Origin: an uncultured Faecalibacterium sp.
GTDB lineage: Bacteria > Bacillota > Clostridia > Oscillospirales > Ruminococcaceae
Direction of reading: 5' to 3'
NCBI GenBank assembly: GCA_934533135.1
Contig: CAKTBG010000008.1
Span: forward strand, 8,030-72,029
DNA length: 64,000 nt
The translations under genes and the position numbers were made by a program. Position 1 is the stretch's first letter, and every line of letters starts with the position of its first letter. The notes beneath the pieces are model-generated. The model saw nothing but the letters and a program-made list of their open reading frames with translations. It was not told the DNA's origin and searched no databases. This document shows positions 8,192-16,863 of this stretch, piece after piece.

Positions 8192-8335
8192 ATGGAAGTT
8201 TTGAATATTGTTTTTAGCGCACTGAACCTTCTTGCGACAGTCGTCATTGGCGTCATTCAGGTGACGTGGATGATCTCGCGGGATGTCTTTCGGGACAAAC
8301 CAAAGGCAAAACACTATTCTCACGACAAAAAGTAA
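8192..8335 (+). CDS. small membrane peptide, Fst/holin-like type I toxin candidate
   Basis: 47 residues. The start is at 8192 because GGAGGAG lies 7 bases upstream; an in-frame ATG at 8153 lacks such a site. The peptide starts MEVLNIVFSALNL, has one hydrophobic membrane span (about residues 3-25) and a charged, Lys/His-rich cytoplasmic-type tail (DVFRDKPKAKHYSHDKK). This is the size and layout of Fst/Ldr and holin-like type I toxins, although sequence identity to Fst is not evident. It lies between two convergent promoters and a shared terminator with an antisense-type RNA, which supports the toxin reading. If wrong, it is a small membrane protein of unknown role. Confidence 0.7.
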   Translation: MEVLNIVFSALNLLATVVIGVIQVTWMISRDVFRDKPKAKHYSHDKK

Positions 8336-8376
8336 ACGACCGCCTCACAGTTCCCCAACTCGAGCGGTCGTTTGCT
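8334..8376. terminator. bidirectional terminator shared by RNA I and RNA II
   Basis: AAACGACCGC (8334-8343) pairs perfectly with GCGGTCGTTT (8364-8373). A-rich sequence lies on the left and T-rich on the right, so it can end both the toxin mRNA and the convergent small RNA. Confidence 0.85.
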
Positions 8377-8407
8377 TAACAACTAATCGGGAGAGGTGCT
8401 GATCATC

Positions 8408-8424
8408 GCAGACAGCACCTTTCG
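8408..8424 (-). repeat. 17-base inverted repeat, right copy
   Basis: Exact reverse complement of 8063-8079. It forms the 5' end of the predicted RNA II. Confidence 0.9.
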
Positions 8425-8431
8425 TATCTTC

Positions 8432-8460
8432 ATTATATCCGCTCTCTTGATTTTTGTCAA
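8432..8460 (-). promoter_or_regulatory. consensus promoter of RNA II
   Basis: On the minus strand, TTGACA (8455-8460), exactly 17 bases, TATAAT (8432-8437): both hexamers perfect. It is stronger than the opposing toxin promoter, as expected for an antitoxin RNA made in excess. No ORF follows it. Confidence 0.85.
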
Positions 8461-8492
8461 GGGAGCGTTTTTCTTTGGCAGTCTGTGTGCGG

Positions 8493-9641
8493 TTACGCCA
8501 CCACTGCACCATCGCTCAGCGCGGCGGTGACGGCATCCATGAGGGCGACCATGGTGCAGTAGTTGGCACCGTAGTTGCTGGTGTAGGACGCATAGGCGTC
8601 GATCTGCTCCTGCGTGGGGGCGATGCCGGAGGCTTCGGCCACAGCCTGATAGAGCAGAGCTTCCTTGGCGTAGCTTTCGATGCTGTCGGCCAGTGCGGAC
8701 AGCATGGCGTCGGCGTTCTCATAGCCCATCAGAGACTGCACGAAGCTGTCCAGATCATAGCCGTAGTAGCTGGCCATGGTGTAGTAGTAGTTGAGGCACT
8801 GGGTCACCTGATAATCACCAATCTCCTGCGGGATGGACTTGAAGGTGGAATGGTCCATCAGGTAGTTCATCAGGGCGGTGTGCAGGTTGTCCTCGTAGAG
8901 GATCTTCTGGTAAAGGGTGCGCAGATCCTCGACGGTGTGGACGTCGTCGGTGGAGCCGTAGGTCGCATCGACCCATGCGTCGGTCAGCTCGGGCAGGACT
9001 TCCTCGGTGATGGAGTTCAGGGTGACCGAGAACACGGCCTCCTTGTTGCTCAGGACGACGGTGTTGCCGTCGGCGTCGGTGGAGTCGCTGTAGCCTTCGG
9101 GGAAGGTCACGGTCACGTCAAAGGTCTCGCCGGGCTTGTGGCCGACGATCTGATCCTCGAACCCGTTGATGAAGGTGCCGCTGCCCAGTGTCAGGCTGTA
9201 GCCGCTGTAGGTGCCGCCGGTAAAGGCCACGCCGTCTACGGTGCCTGCGTAGTCGATGTTCACGGTGTCGCCGCTGGCGGCCGCGCGATCCACCTCCTGC
9301 GTGGTGGCGTTCTGGCTGAGGACGCTGTCGATCTGGGACTGCACCTGCTCGGCCGTCGGCTCCACATCGGCGCGGGCGATGGAGATGGATGCGTAGTCCT
9401 CGGGCAGGGTCACATAGTCCAGAGCTTTGATGCCGGACCAGTAGCCGTTTTCATCCAGACCGTCGCTGTACGTAAAGTTCTGGTAATCGTAATCGGCGGC
9501 ATTGCCGATGGAGATCAGGCGGGTGCTCTCGCTGGAAGCCGCCTGCGAAGAAGCCGCAGAATTGCCGGAGCAGCCCGCCATGGACAAAGCCAGTGCGCCG
9601 GCACAGACCACGGAGAGTGCCTTGGTGATGATACGTTTCAA
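8493..9641 (-). CDS. FKBP-type peptidyl-prolyl isomerase lipoprotein, trigger-factor-like
   Basis: 382 residues from a TTG at 9641, chosen because AGGAGG lies 7 bases upstream; the ATG at 9668 would translate the ribosome site. The N-terminus is a lipoprotein signal (KRIITKALSVVCAGALALSM) with lipobox MAGC, followed by a Ser/Ala linker. An FKBP domain lies about residues 135-235 (GDTVNIDYAGTVDGVAFTGG, GSGTFINGFEDQIVGHKPGE). The remaining helical part resembles the C-terminal chaperone arm of trigger factor and SurA-like foldases. It probably assists folding of exported proteins at the outer face of the membrane. A minus-strand TATAAT lies at 9682-9687. Confidence 0.85.
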   Translation of the reverse strand: MKRIITKALSVVCAGALALSMAGCSGNSAASSQAASSESTRLISIGNAADYDYQNFTYSDGLDENGYWSGIKALDYVTLPEDYASISIARADVEPTAEQVQSQIDSVLSQNATTQEVDRAAASGDTVNIDYAGTVDGVAFTGGTYSGYSLTLGSGTFINGFEDQIVGHKPGETFDVTVTFPEGYSDSTDADGNTVVLSNKEAVFSVTLNSITEEVLPELTDAWVDATYGSTDDVHTVEDLRTLYQKILYEDNLHTALMNYLMDHSTFKSIPQEIGDYQVTQCLNYYYTMASYYGYDLDSFVQSLMGYENADAMLSALADSIESYAKEALLYQAVAEASGIAPTQEQIDAYASYTSNYGANYCTMVALMDAVTAALSDGAVVA

Positions 9642-9797
9642 AAGAATACCTCCTGTTGCGGTGTGCATACAAATCGCTTCTATTATAAGGGGAAATCATG
9701 AAAAAGAAAAGTTTTTTGCAAAAATTCCACAAAACCGCGCCCTCTCTGCCGGAAAACGGTGGAAAAGGGCAGGGGGATTTGGTATTATAAAGTTATA

Positions 9798-9889
9798 GCA
9801 GTTTGCGTTTTGAATGCACAAGCAACATCCGCAAACTGCATATCGCAAATATGCCGTTTTGATCGGCACTCTTTTTGAAAATTGCGATA
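9798..9889 (+). promoter_or_regulatory. two inverted repeats upstream of malic enzyme
   Basis: GCAGTTTGCG (9798-9807) and CGCAAACTGC (9830-9839) are perfect 10-base arms. Immediately downstream, TATCGCAA (9841-9848) and TTGCGATA (9882-9889) form a second perfect pair. A -10-like TATTAT stands at 9783-9788, so both lie in the leader RNA or act as operators sharing the core TTTGCG/CGCAAA. Confidence 0.5.
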
Positions 9890-9919
9890 ATTCAGACGTT
9901 ACGATAGGAGGATCTCTCT

Positions 9920-11092
<1,173 letters not shown>

Positions 11093-11106
11093 CGGAGGAA
11101 ACGGCG

Positions 11107-11946
11107 ATGAGGACGATTCCGGCACAGGAGATCACCGATACCGTTGCACGCCTCTGCATCGAGGCCAATACCCGCCTGCCGCAGGATGTGCAGGCCGCGC
11201 TGGACAAGGCGCGGCAGGAAGAGCCGTGGCCGCTGGCGAAGAATACCCTCGACCTGCTCTGGTCGAATCTCGCCGCCGCAAAAGAGGAAGCACTGCCCAT
11301 CTGTCAGGACACCGGCATGGCCTGCGTCTTTGTGGAGCTGGGCACCGACGTCCACATCGACGGCAGCTTTGAAGCCGCCATCCACGAGGGCGTCCGGCGG
11401 GGATATACCGACGGGTACCTCCGCAAGAGCATCGTCGCCGACCCGCTCCGGCGGGGCAACACCGGCGACAACACCCCGGCTGCCATCACGGTCCATCTGG
11501 TGGACGGCGACGGCTGCACCATCACCGTAGCCCCCAAGGGCTTTGGCAGCGAGAACATGAGCCAGATCCGGATGCTCAAGCCCGCCGACGGCGTGGAAGG
11601 GTTCAAGCAGTTTGTGCTGGATACCGTGAAGCAGGCGGGCTCCAACCCCTGCCCGCCCATCGTGCTGGGCATCGGTGTGGGCGGCAGCTTTGATAAAGTG
11701 GCCTGCCTCGCCAAGAAAGCCCTGCTCCGCCCGCTGGATCAGCCCAACCCCGACCCGTATTATGCCGCTCTCGAGCAGGAGCTGCTGGCCGCGGTCAACG
11801 CGCTGGGCATCGGGCCGCAGGGCTTTGGCGGCAAGACGACCTGTCTGGGTCTCGCCATCGAGCAAATGCCGACCCATGTGGCGGGGCTGCCGGCGGCGGT
11901 CAATGTGTCCTGCCATGTCACCCGGCGGGCCTCGGCAACGCTGTAA
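11107..11946 (+). CDS. class I fumarate hydratase, alpha subunit
   Basis: 279 residues, normal for the alpha subunit of two-subunit Fe-S hydro-lyases (fumarase or L(+)-tartrate dehydratase TtdA). The 4Fe-4S ligands are likely the cysteines in CQDTGMACVF, NPCPPIVLGIGVGG and KTTCLG. RRGNTGDNTPAAI matches the substrate-binding region. Position in an operon with malic enzyme favours fumarase: fumarate + water to malate. The beta subunit starts 13 bases downstream. Confidence 0.9.
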   Translation: MRTIPAQEITDTVARLCIEANTRLPQDVQAALDKARQEEPWPLAKNTLDLLWSNLAAAKEEALPICQDTGMACVFVELGTDVHIDGSFEAAIHEGVRRGYTDGYLRKSIVADPLRRGNTGDNTPAAITVHLVDGDGCTITVAPKGFGSENMSQIRMLKPADGVEGFKQFVLDTVKQAGSNPCPPIVLGIGVGGSFDKVACLAKKALLRPLDQPNPDPYYAALEQELLAAVNALGIGPQGFGGKTTCLGLAIEQMPTHVAGLPAAVNVSCHVTRRASATL

Positions 11947-11959
11947 GGAGGGATGCACG

Positions 11960-12517
11960 ATGGAATATCATCTGACGACGCCCTGCACGGCGGAGGACTT
12001 GGCTCCGCTGAAAGCAGGCGATACGGTGCTGCTGTCCGGCGTGGTCTACACGGCGCGGGATCAGGCGCACAAACGAATGCTGGAAGCCCTTGACAAGGGC
12101 GAGCCGCTGCCCTTCGACCTGACCGGCAGCGCGATCTATTACGTCGGCCCCACACCGGAGCGTCCGGGCGAGGTGATCGGATCGGCCGGCCCCACCACCA
12201 GCGGCCGGATGGATGCCATGAGCCCCCGGCTGCTGGATCTTGGCAACAAGATCATGATCGGCAAGGGCAAGCGGAGCGAAGCAGTCAAAGCTGCGGTCGT
12301 TCGCAACGGGGCGGTCTATCTGGCGGCTCTGGGCGGAGCCGGTGCGCTGATGGCGCAGAGCGTGCAGACGCTGGAGGTGATCGCGTGGCCCGACCTCGGG
12401 TGCGAGGCGGTCCGCCGCCTGACCGTGAAGAATATGCCGCTGACGGTCATCCTCGACGCCCACGGCGGCGACCTGTATCTCTCCGGGCCGCAGGCATACT
12501 TGGACGCAGCAAAGTAA
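11960..12517 (+). CDS. class I fumarate hydratase, beta subunit
   Basis: 185 residues. The start at 11960 is set by GGAGGGATG just upstream, giving the usual length of beta subunits; the open frame extends further left over the alpha gene. Conserved regions are LLSGVVYTARDQAHKRM, YYVGPTPERPG, GPTTSGRMD and GKGKRSEAV, typical of TtdB/FumA C-terminal domains. It pairs with the alpha subunit to form the active hydratase. Confidence 0.9.
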   Translation: MEYHLTTPCTAEDLAPLKAGDTVLLSGVVYTARDQAHKRMLEALDKGEPLPFDLTGSAIYYVGPTPERPGEVIGSAGPTTSGRMDAMSPRLLDLGNKIMIGKGKRSEAVKAAVVRNGAVYLAALGGAGALMAQSVQTLEVIAWPDLGCEAVRRLTVKNMPLTVILDAHGGDLYLSGPQAYLDAAK

Positions 12518-12568
12518 CAAATTTCCGGGTCACGATTTGGTTTGAATAGACAAACTTTCTGTGAAACC

Positions 12569-12597
12569 TTGCATCCCCCGGCGAAATGTGATATCCT
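12569..12597 (+). promoter_or_regulatory. promoter of the DtxR-like regulator
   Basis: TTGCAT (12569-12574), 17 bases, TATCCT (12592-12597). Confidence 0.6.
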
Positions 12598-12671
12598 ATA
12601 ACTTACGAACCAGCCGGTTTTGCGCTGGGCGAAAAATCCCTTGTGGGAACAAGGCAGGAGGCCACCAAACC

Positions 12672-13061
12672 ATGCAGATCCACCAGTCCGCGGAAGATTA
12701 TCTCGAAACGATCCTCATGCTGACCCAGCGTATGGGCAAAGTGCGTTCCATTGATGTGGTGAACGAGCTGGGCTATACCAAGGCAAGCGTCAGCATCGCC
12801 ATGAAAAAACTGCGGGAAAACGGCTATATCGCGGTGGACGGCGAAGGCAACCTGACCCTGCTGGAGCCGGGCCGCGAGATCGCAGAGCGCATTTACAGCC
12901 GCCACCGCCTGCTGACGCACTTTTTTGTGCAGCTGGGCGTGGACGAGGATGTTGCCGCCGAGGACGCCTGCAAAGCTGAGCATATCCTCAGCGAGCAGAC
13001 CTTGGAGAAGATCCGGGAGTATGCGCTGCTCCATGACGCTGAGGGAAGCAATCTGAATTGA
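12672..13061 (+). CDS. DtxR/MntR-family metal-dependent transcriptional regulator
   Basis: 129 residues. The start at 12672 follows AGGAGG. An N-terminal winged helix (QSAEDYLETILML ... LGYTKASVSIAMKKLRENGYI) is followed by a short dimerization domain, with no SH3-like third domain, as in MntR. Candidate metal ligands are the Asp and Glu of SAEDYLE, the His of RHRLLTHFF, and Glu/His of DACKAEHILS, the MntR pattern, suggesting response to Mn(II) or Fe(II). No metal transporter is adjacent. DtxR-box-like palindromes in this window occur around pflB and the orphan promoter at 38180. Confidence 0.85.
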   Translation: MQIHQSAEDYLETILMLTQRMGKVRSIDVVNELGYTKASVSIAMKKLRENGYIAVDGEGNLTLLEPGREIAERIYSRHRLLTHFFVQLGVDEDVAAEDACKAEHILSEQTLEKIREYALLHDAEGSNLN

Positions 13062-13070
13062 CCGCAAACA

Positions 13071-13107
13071 AAAATCCCCTTCCGGAAGAGCCGGAGGGGG
13101 ATTTTTT
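13071..13107. terminator. bidirectional terminator
   Basis: AATCCCCTTCCGG pairs with CCGGAGGGGGATT, with A-rich and T-rich flanks. It separates the DtxR-like gene and the convergent mazF. Confidence 0.85.
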
Positions 13108-13130
13108 CGTGGCCGTGCGGCCGTGCGTGC

Positions 13131-13481
13131 TCAGTACGAATCCAGCCCGAGGCTGACGTCCAACGCCTGATTGACCCGTTTCTGATCCTCGGGGGTGATC
13201 TGGCCGGCCCGCTCCCGCAGGCGGTGTTTGTCCAGCGTGCGGATCTGCTCCAGCAGCACAACGCTGTCCTTGGCAAGGCCAGTGTCTGCCGCACGGATGT
13301 TGATGTGGGTGGGCAGACGCGCTTTGTCCAGCCGGGATGTAATGGCTGCGGCAATGACCGTTGGGCTGTGGCGGTTGCCGATCTCGTTCTGCACGATGAG
13401 AACAGGGCGGATGCCGCCCTGCTCGGAGCCGACCACGGGCGACAGGTCGGCGTAGAAAACTTCTCCTCTGTGTACCTCCAT
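13131..13481 (-). CDS. mazF: MazF/NdoA-type mRNA interferase
   Basis: 116 residues, the usual size of MazF/PemK/NdoA endoribonucleases. Recognisable blocks are RGEVFYADLSPVVGSEQGGIRPVLIVQN, NRHSPTVIAAAITS, LPTHI, and SVVLLEQIRTLDKHRL. The conserved Arg near residue 25 and the Ser/Thr of the TSR region belong to the active site in the family. GGGAGGG precedes the start. No MazE/NdoAI-like antitoxin gene is visible upstream; the next gene in the same direction is acpS, 144 bases away. In Bacillus the acpS-alr-ndoAI-ndoA order is known, so this looks like a reduced version. Confidence 0.88.
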   Translation of the reverse strand: MEVHRGEVFYADLSPVVGSEQGGIRPVLIVQNEIGNRHSPTVIAAAITSRLDKARLPTHINIRAADTGLAKDSVVLLEQIRTLDKHRLRERAGQITPEDQKRVNQALDVSLGLDSY

Positions 13482-13625
13482 GGAATCTCCCTCCCTGATA
13501 TCGGAATATCGGAGGCGGCATCCGCTATGTGGTGCATCCGGTGCGGCCTCGTGCTCTTAGTATGAGCCGATCTGCCGCGCGGTATGCAGGCTGCGGGTCT
13601 ATTCCATTCTATGCGGGAGGAAGGC

Positions 13626-14045
13626 TCAGTTTTCCGTCTGTTCGAGGGTGCAGAACGCAAGTGCCATGCCGCATTCGTGGCTCAGGGAGAGCCGTGCCGT
13701 GAGCCGGTGACGGGCGACCCACGCGGCTGTCCGACCCGAGAAACGGTATTCCGGTGCGCCGGAGGGCAGGCGGACCGCTTCGATCTCGCAGAGGGAGAAC
13801 GGCCCGGAAAGCCCCGTTCCGGCCGCTTTCAGAAAAGCTTCCTTTGCCGCGAAATCGGCCGCAGCGCGAGCGGCGATCCGCGTGCCGGCCCGCCCTTCCG
13901 GAAAGGCGAAATCCTCCGCCAGACCAAGGGTCTCCCGCTCTGCCGGGCCGAACACCCGCCGGGCAAAGGTGGCTCCGTGCCCTCCGGAAAGGCTTTTTTC
14001 CATCCGCGGGATGGCGCACAGGTCGCAGCCGATGCCAAACAGCAT
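13626..14045 (-). CDS. acpS: holo-[acyl-carrier-protein] synthase
   Basis: 139 residues, slightly longer than usual. It transfers the 4'-phosphopantetheine of CoA to apo-ACP for fatty acid synthesis. The N-terminal magnesium-binding motif GIGCDLCAIPRMEKSL and the second motif FAAKEAFLKAAGTG are both present; the C-terminal part is typical (LSLSHECGMALAFC). GAAAGGAG precedes the start. It is divergent from ireB. Confidence 0.88.
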   Translation of the reverse strand: MLFGIGCDLCAIPRMEKSLSGGHGATFARRVFGPAERETLGLAEDFAFPEGRAGTRIAARAAADFAAKEAFLKAAGTGLSGPFSLCEIEAVRLPSGAPEYRFSGRTAAWVARHRLTARLSLSHECGMALAFCTLEQTEN

Positions 14046-14127
14046 AAAATGCTCCTTTCTCTTTCGATAGATTGCACGATTTTATTCGGAAATTTTGTGG
14101 AAGATGCGCAAAATGGGCTGGGTTGTC

Positions 14128-14156
14128 TTGAAGTTTTGCCCCATTTCGTGTACAAT
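14128..14156 (+). promoter_or_regulatory. promoter of ireB
   Basis: TTGAAG (14128-14133), 17 bases, TACAAT (14151-14156). Confidence 0.7.
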
Positions 14157-14187
14157 AAAACAGAATTCAACGAAGGGGGTGTATAAC

Positions 14188-14433
14188 GTGGGTGATTCTA
14201 CCGCTATTTTTTCCATCCATGATAAAAAGGACTACGAGATCCACGAGATCGTACAACAGGTGTATGACGCCTTGAAGGAAAAAGGCTATAACCCGATCAA
14301 CCAGCTGGTGGGTTATATCCTCTCCGAAGACCCCACCTACATTACGACCCACAATGGGGCACGTTCCCTGATCCGCAAGGTAGACCGCGACGATCTGCTG
14401 CAGGCCATGCTGCGGGATTATCTGAACGTCTGA
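14188..14433 (+). CDS. ireB: IreB family regulatory phosphoprotein
   Basis: 81 residues from a GTG at 14188 with AAGGGGG upstream. It matches the UPF0297/IreB family along its whole length ([45 protein letters not shown]). In Enterococcus IreB is a substrate of the Ser/Thr kinase IreK and modulates cephalosporin resistance. In many Firmicutes it precedes the Holliday-junction resolvase gene ruvX, which is absent here: a terminator follows directly. Confidence 0.9.
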   Translation: MGDSTAIFSIHDKKDYEIHEIVQQVYDALKEKGYNPINQLVGYILSEDPTYITTHNGARSLIRKVDRDDLLQAMLRDYLNV

Positions 14434-14443
14434 CAGAGTCTTG

Positions 14444-14473
14444 AAAAGACCCGCCGGTTGGCGGGTCTTTTTT
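14444..14473. terminator. terminator between ireB and dus
   Basis: AAAAGACCCGCC pairs with GGCGGGTCTTTT followed by more T. It overlaps the stop of the convergent dus gene and may serve both strands. Confidence 0.85.
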
Positions 14474-15416
14474 ATTTCATCTCCAGCGTAAAGATCTGAT
14501 TCACCGTGACCTCATATTCCCACGGCTCCCGCAGTTTTTTGAGCTGTTTTTCCAGTTTGTCCGCACCCTCGAATGCGTGGATGAGGTAGAACCAGTGGCC
14601 TTTCATTCGGCTGATGGCGCAGCCTGCGCTGCCAAACAGCGCGGTATAGCCGTGATAGAGATCGTCGAGGTAGCCGCGCAGCTCTTCCTTGGAGGCCGGT
14701 GCGCCGCCCATGGCCTGCCGGAACAGGGCGGGGTCGGCGATGATGCCGCGCCCCACCATGATGCCCGACAGAGCCGGGAATGCGGCTTCCAGTGCGCGGA
14801 GCTGCTCTGGGGTGGTGATGTCGCCGTTGTAGCAGACCGGCATCTTGCAGTGGGGCAGGGCTTGGGCAAAGGCCTCCCGATCCGCCTGTCCGCGGTAGAG
14901 CTGCCGCATCACCCGGGGGTGGATGGTCAGCTCTGCGATGGGATACCGGTTGTAGATCGGGAGGATGGCGTCAAACTCTTCGGGCTTTTCCACGCCCAGC
15001 CGGGTCTTGACCGAGATGGGGCCTTCTGCCTGCGAGAACACCCCGTCCAGAAAGGCATCCAGCCGGTCGGGATCCCGGAGCATCCCGGAACCTTTGCCCT
15101 TGGCGGTGACGGTACCGGCCGGGCAGCCAAGGTTCAGGTTGACCTCGGTGTAGCCCAGCTGCCGCAGCTCGCCGATCATCCATGCGGCCAGCGCGCCGTC
15201 CTTGGCGAGAAGCTGGGGGATGACCGGTGCGCCGGGGTTGGCCTCCGGAGCCAGCTCTGCCATTTTCTTTCGGATGAGCACCCGGTTTTCCGGCGGGGAG
15301 AGAAAGGGCGCGTAATACCGGGCGGGGGCGTTGGCGGTGCCGCCGAACCATTTCTGGTGTGCCTGCCGCCAGACCCGGTCGGTCAGCCCCTCCATGGGGG
15401 CAACGTAATACTGCAT
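14472..15416 (-). CDS. tRNA-dihydrouridine synthase
   Basis: 314 residues, FMN-dependent TIM barrel that reduces uridine in the tRNA D-loop. Visible motifs are the N-terminal APMEGLTDRVWR, the catalytic-cysteine region NLNLGCPAGTVTAKGKGSGML, SVKTRLG, TIHPR, YNGDI and the phosphate-binding MVGRGIIADPALF. The subclass (A, B or C) cannot be fixed by eye. It starts 6 bases after the stop of ridA and is probably cotranscribed with it. Confidence 0.9.
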   Translation of the reverse strand: MQYYVAPMEGLTDRVWRQAHQKWFGGTANAPARYYAPFLSPPENRVLIRKKMAELAPEANPGAPVIPQLLAKDGALAAWMIGELRQLGYTEVNLNLGCPAGTVTAKGKGSGMLRDPDRLDAFLDGVFSQAEGPISVKTRLGVEKPEEFDAILPIYNRYPIAELTIHPRVMRQLYRGQADREAFAQALPHCKMPVCYNGDITTPEQLRALEAAFPALSGIMVGRGIIADPALFRQAMGGAPASKEELRGYLDDLYHGYTALFGSAGCAISRMKGHWFYLIHAFEGADKLEKQLKKLREPWEYEVTVNQIFTLEMK

Positions 15417-15422
15417 CCGGGG

Positions 15423-15794
15423 TTACGCCTCAGCAATGGCTTCGATCTCGCAAAGCACGTTCTTGGGCAGGCTCTTGACGGCCACGCAGCTGCGTGCGGG
15501 CTTGGAGGTAAAGTACTTGGCGTACTCCTCGTTGAAGGCGGCAAAGTCCTCCATGTTGGCGAGGAAGCAGGTGGTCTTGACGACCTTTTCGGCACCGCTG
15601 CCGGCGGCCTCGAGGATGGCAAGGACGTTCTTGCAGCTCTGGGCGGCCTGTGCTGCGATGCCTTCGGGGATGCTGCCGTCGGCGGGGTTCACCGGGATCT
15701 GGCCGGAGGTGTAGACCAGATCTCCGACGATGAATCCCTGCGAGTAGGGGCCGATGGCACCGGGAGCGTTGTCTGTATGGATCATTTTCATCAT
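15423..15794 (-). CDS. ridA: RidA family enamine/imine deaminase
   Basis: 123 residues from the ATG at 15794 with GAGG upstream; a TTG directly before it is less likely. Typical features are APGAIGPYSQGFIVGDLVYTSGQIPV, the conserved Arg in KPARSCVAV and the end block CEIEAIAEA. RidA hydrolyses reactive 2-aminoacrylate formed by PLP enzymes in the cytoplasm, as a homotrimer. Confidence 0.92.
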   Translation of the reverse strand: MMKMIHTDNAPGAIGPYSQGFIVGDLVYTSGQIPVNPADGSIPEGIAAQAAQSCKNVLAILEAAGSGAEKVVKTTCFLANMEDFAAFNEEYAKYFTSKPARSCVAVKSLPKNVLCEIEAIAEA

Positions 15795-15894
15795 CAAATA
15801 CCTCGTTTTTTGGATTTGCGGCCGTGGTGCAGCCGGGATCTTTTGGGATGCCTTCAGTTTAACACCGGCAGACAGTGGATGTCAACCAAAACAA

Positions 15895-15946
15895 AAAACC
15901 TCCCATCCTGTGCCCGGAAAACGGGTGCGCAGGATGGGAGGCTTTT
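15895..15946 (-). terminator. terminator of the kdu operon
   Basis: On the minus strand GCCTCCCATCCTG pairs with CAGGATGGGAGG, followed by TTTTTTG. It lies 29 bases after the kduD stop. Confidence 0.85.
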
Positions 15947-15974
15947 CACTTGCAGAGAAAAGACGGTGGAAAAC

Positions 15975-16775
15975 TTACTTGGGCTGACGGCCAATGTAAG
16001 CGAGGATGCCGCCGTCGGCGTAGAGGATCTGGCCGTTCACGAAGTCGGAAGCGTGGGAGGCGAGGAAGACGCAGGGGCCGACCATGTCTTCCGGATCACC
16101 CCAGCGGCCTGCGGGGGTCTTGGCACAGATGAAGGTGTCGAAGGGGTGGCGGCTGCCGTCGGGCTGGATCTCGCGCAGGGGAGCGGTCTGGGCGGTGGCG
16201 ATGTAGCCCGGGCCCATGCCGTTGCACTGGATGTTGTACTCGCCGTACTCGGAAGCGATGTTCTTGGTCAGCATCTTCAGGGCACCCTTGGCGGCTGCGT
16301 AGGCGGAGACCGTCTCGCGGCCCAGCTCGCTCATCATGGAGCAGATGTTGATGATCTTGCCCTCGCGCTTGGCGATCATGTCGGGCAGAACGGCCTTGGA
16401 GCAGTTGAAAGCACCGCCAACGTGGACGTCGATGACCCGCAGGAAATCGGTGTGGCTCATCTCGATCATGGGAACGCGCTTCATCAGACCGGCATTGTTG
16501 ACCAGAATGTCCACGGGACCGACATCGGCCTTGATCTTTGCGACCATGGCGTTGACAGCGGCTTCATCGGTGACGTCGGCCACATAGCCGTGCGCCTCGA
16601 CGCCGGCCTCTTTGTAGGCGGCAATGCCCTTTTCAAGGCTGCCCTCGTTGGAGCAGTTGAAGCAGACGGTAGCACCGCACTGAGCCATGCCGACCGCAAT
16701 GGAGAAGCCGATGCCGTGGGCACCGCCGGTGACAAGGGCGACCTTGCCCTTCAGATCAAATGCAGAAAGATCCAT
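15975..16775 (-). CDS. kduD: 2-dehydro-3-deoxy-D-gluconate (or gluconate) 5-dehydrogenase, SDR family
   Basis: 266 residues. The start at 16775 is used because AAGGAG lies upstream of it; a longer frame from 16793 includes that site. It is a classical short-chain dehydrogenase with the cofactor loop TGGAHGIGFS, NNAG, the catalytic Ser near CSMMSELG and YAAAK. It is last of the operon eda-kdgK-kduI-kduD, the set that converts 5-keto-4-deoxyuronate to 2-keto-3-deoxygluconate and on to pyruvate and glyceraldehyde-3-phosphate, so KduD is favoured over gluconate 5-dehydrogenase. Confidence 0.85.
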   Translation of the reverse strand: MDLSAFDLKGKVALVTGGAHGIGFSIAVGMAQCGATVCFNCSNEGSLEKGIAAYKEAGVEAHGYVADVTDEAAVNAMVAKIKADVGPVDILVNNAGLMKRVPMIEMSHTDFLRVIDVHVGGAFNCSKAVLPDMIAKREGKIINICSMMSELGRETVSAYAAAKGALKMLTKNIASEYGEYNIQCNGMGPGYIATAQTAPLREIQPDGSRHPFDTFICAKTPAGRWGDPEDMVGPCVFLASHASDFVNGQILYADGGILAYIGRQPK

Positions 16776-16863
16776 GTTCGTAATCTCCTTCAATCATAAT
16801 GGTGCAAACAGAGTTTCAAAAAACCCCATACCAGAGCTGCCCGGTATGGGGTTTGAGGTGCGT

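Larger units (their letters stand above)
8334..8425 (-). ncRNA. candidate antitoxin RNA II of the type I toxin-antitoxin locus
   Basis: About 90 bases, from a predicted start near 8425 (7 bases after a consensus -10) to the shared terminator. Its 5' part starts with the 17-base leader. Its complement of 8388-8401 can pair with the toxin mRNA at 8067-8074 (AGGTGCTG) and at 8114-8123 (CGGGGGAGGT against CGGGAGAGGT, one position as G-U). This matches the paired direct repeats DRa/DRb of the pAD1 par system. It is also antisense to the 3' end of the toxin mRNA through the terminator. Confidence 0.65.

Noticed and set aside
12672..13061. Regulator of an adjacent metal-transport operon
   Set aside because: Neighbouring genes are fumarase and mazF; no transporter is present, so the target can only be guessed from palindromes elsewhere.
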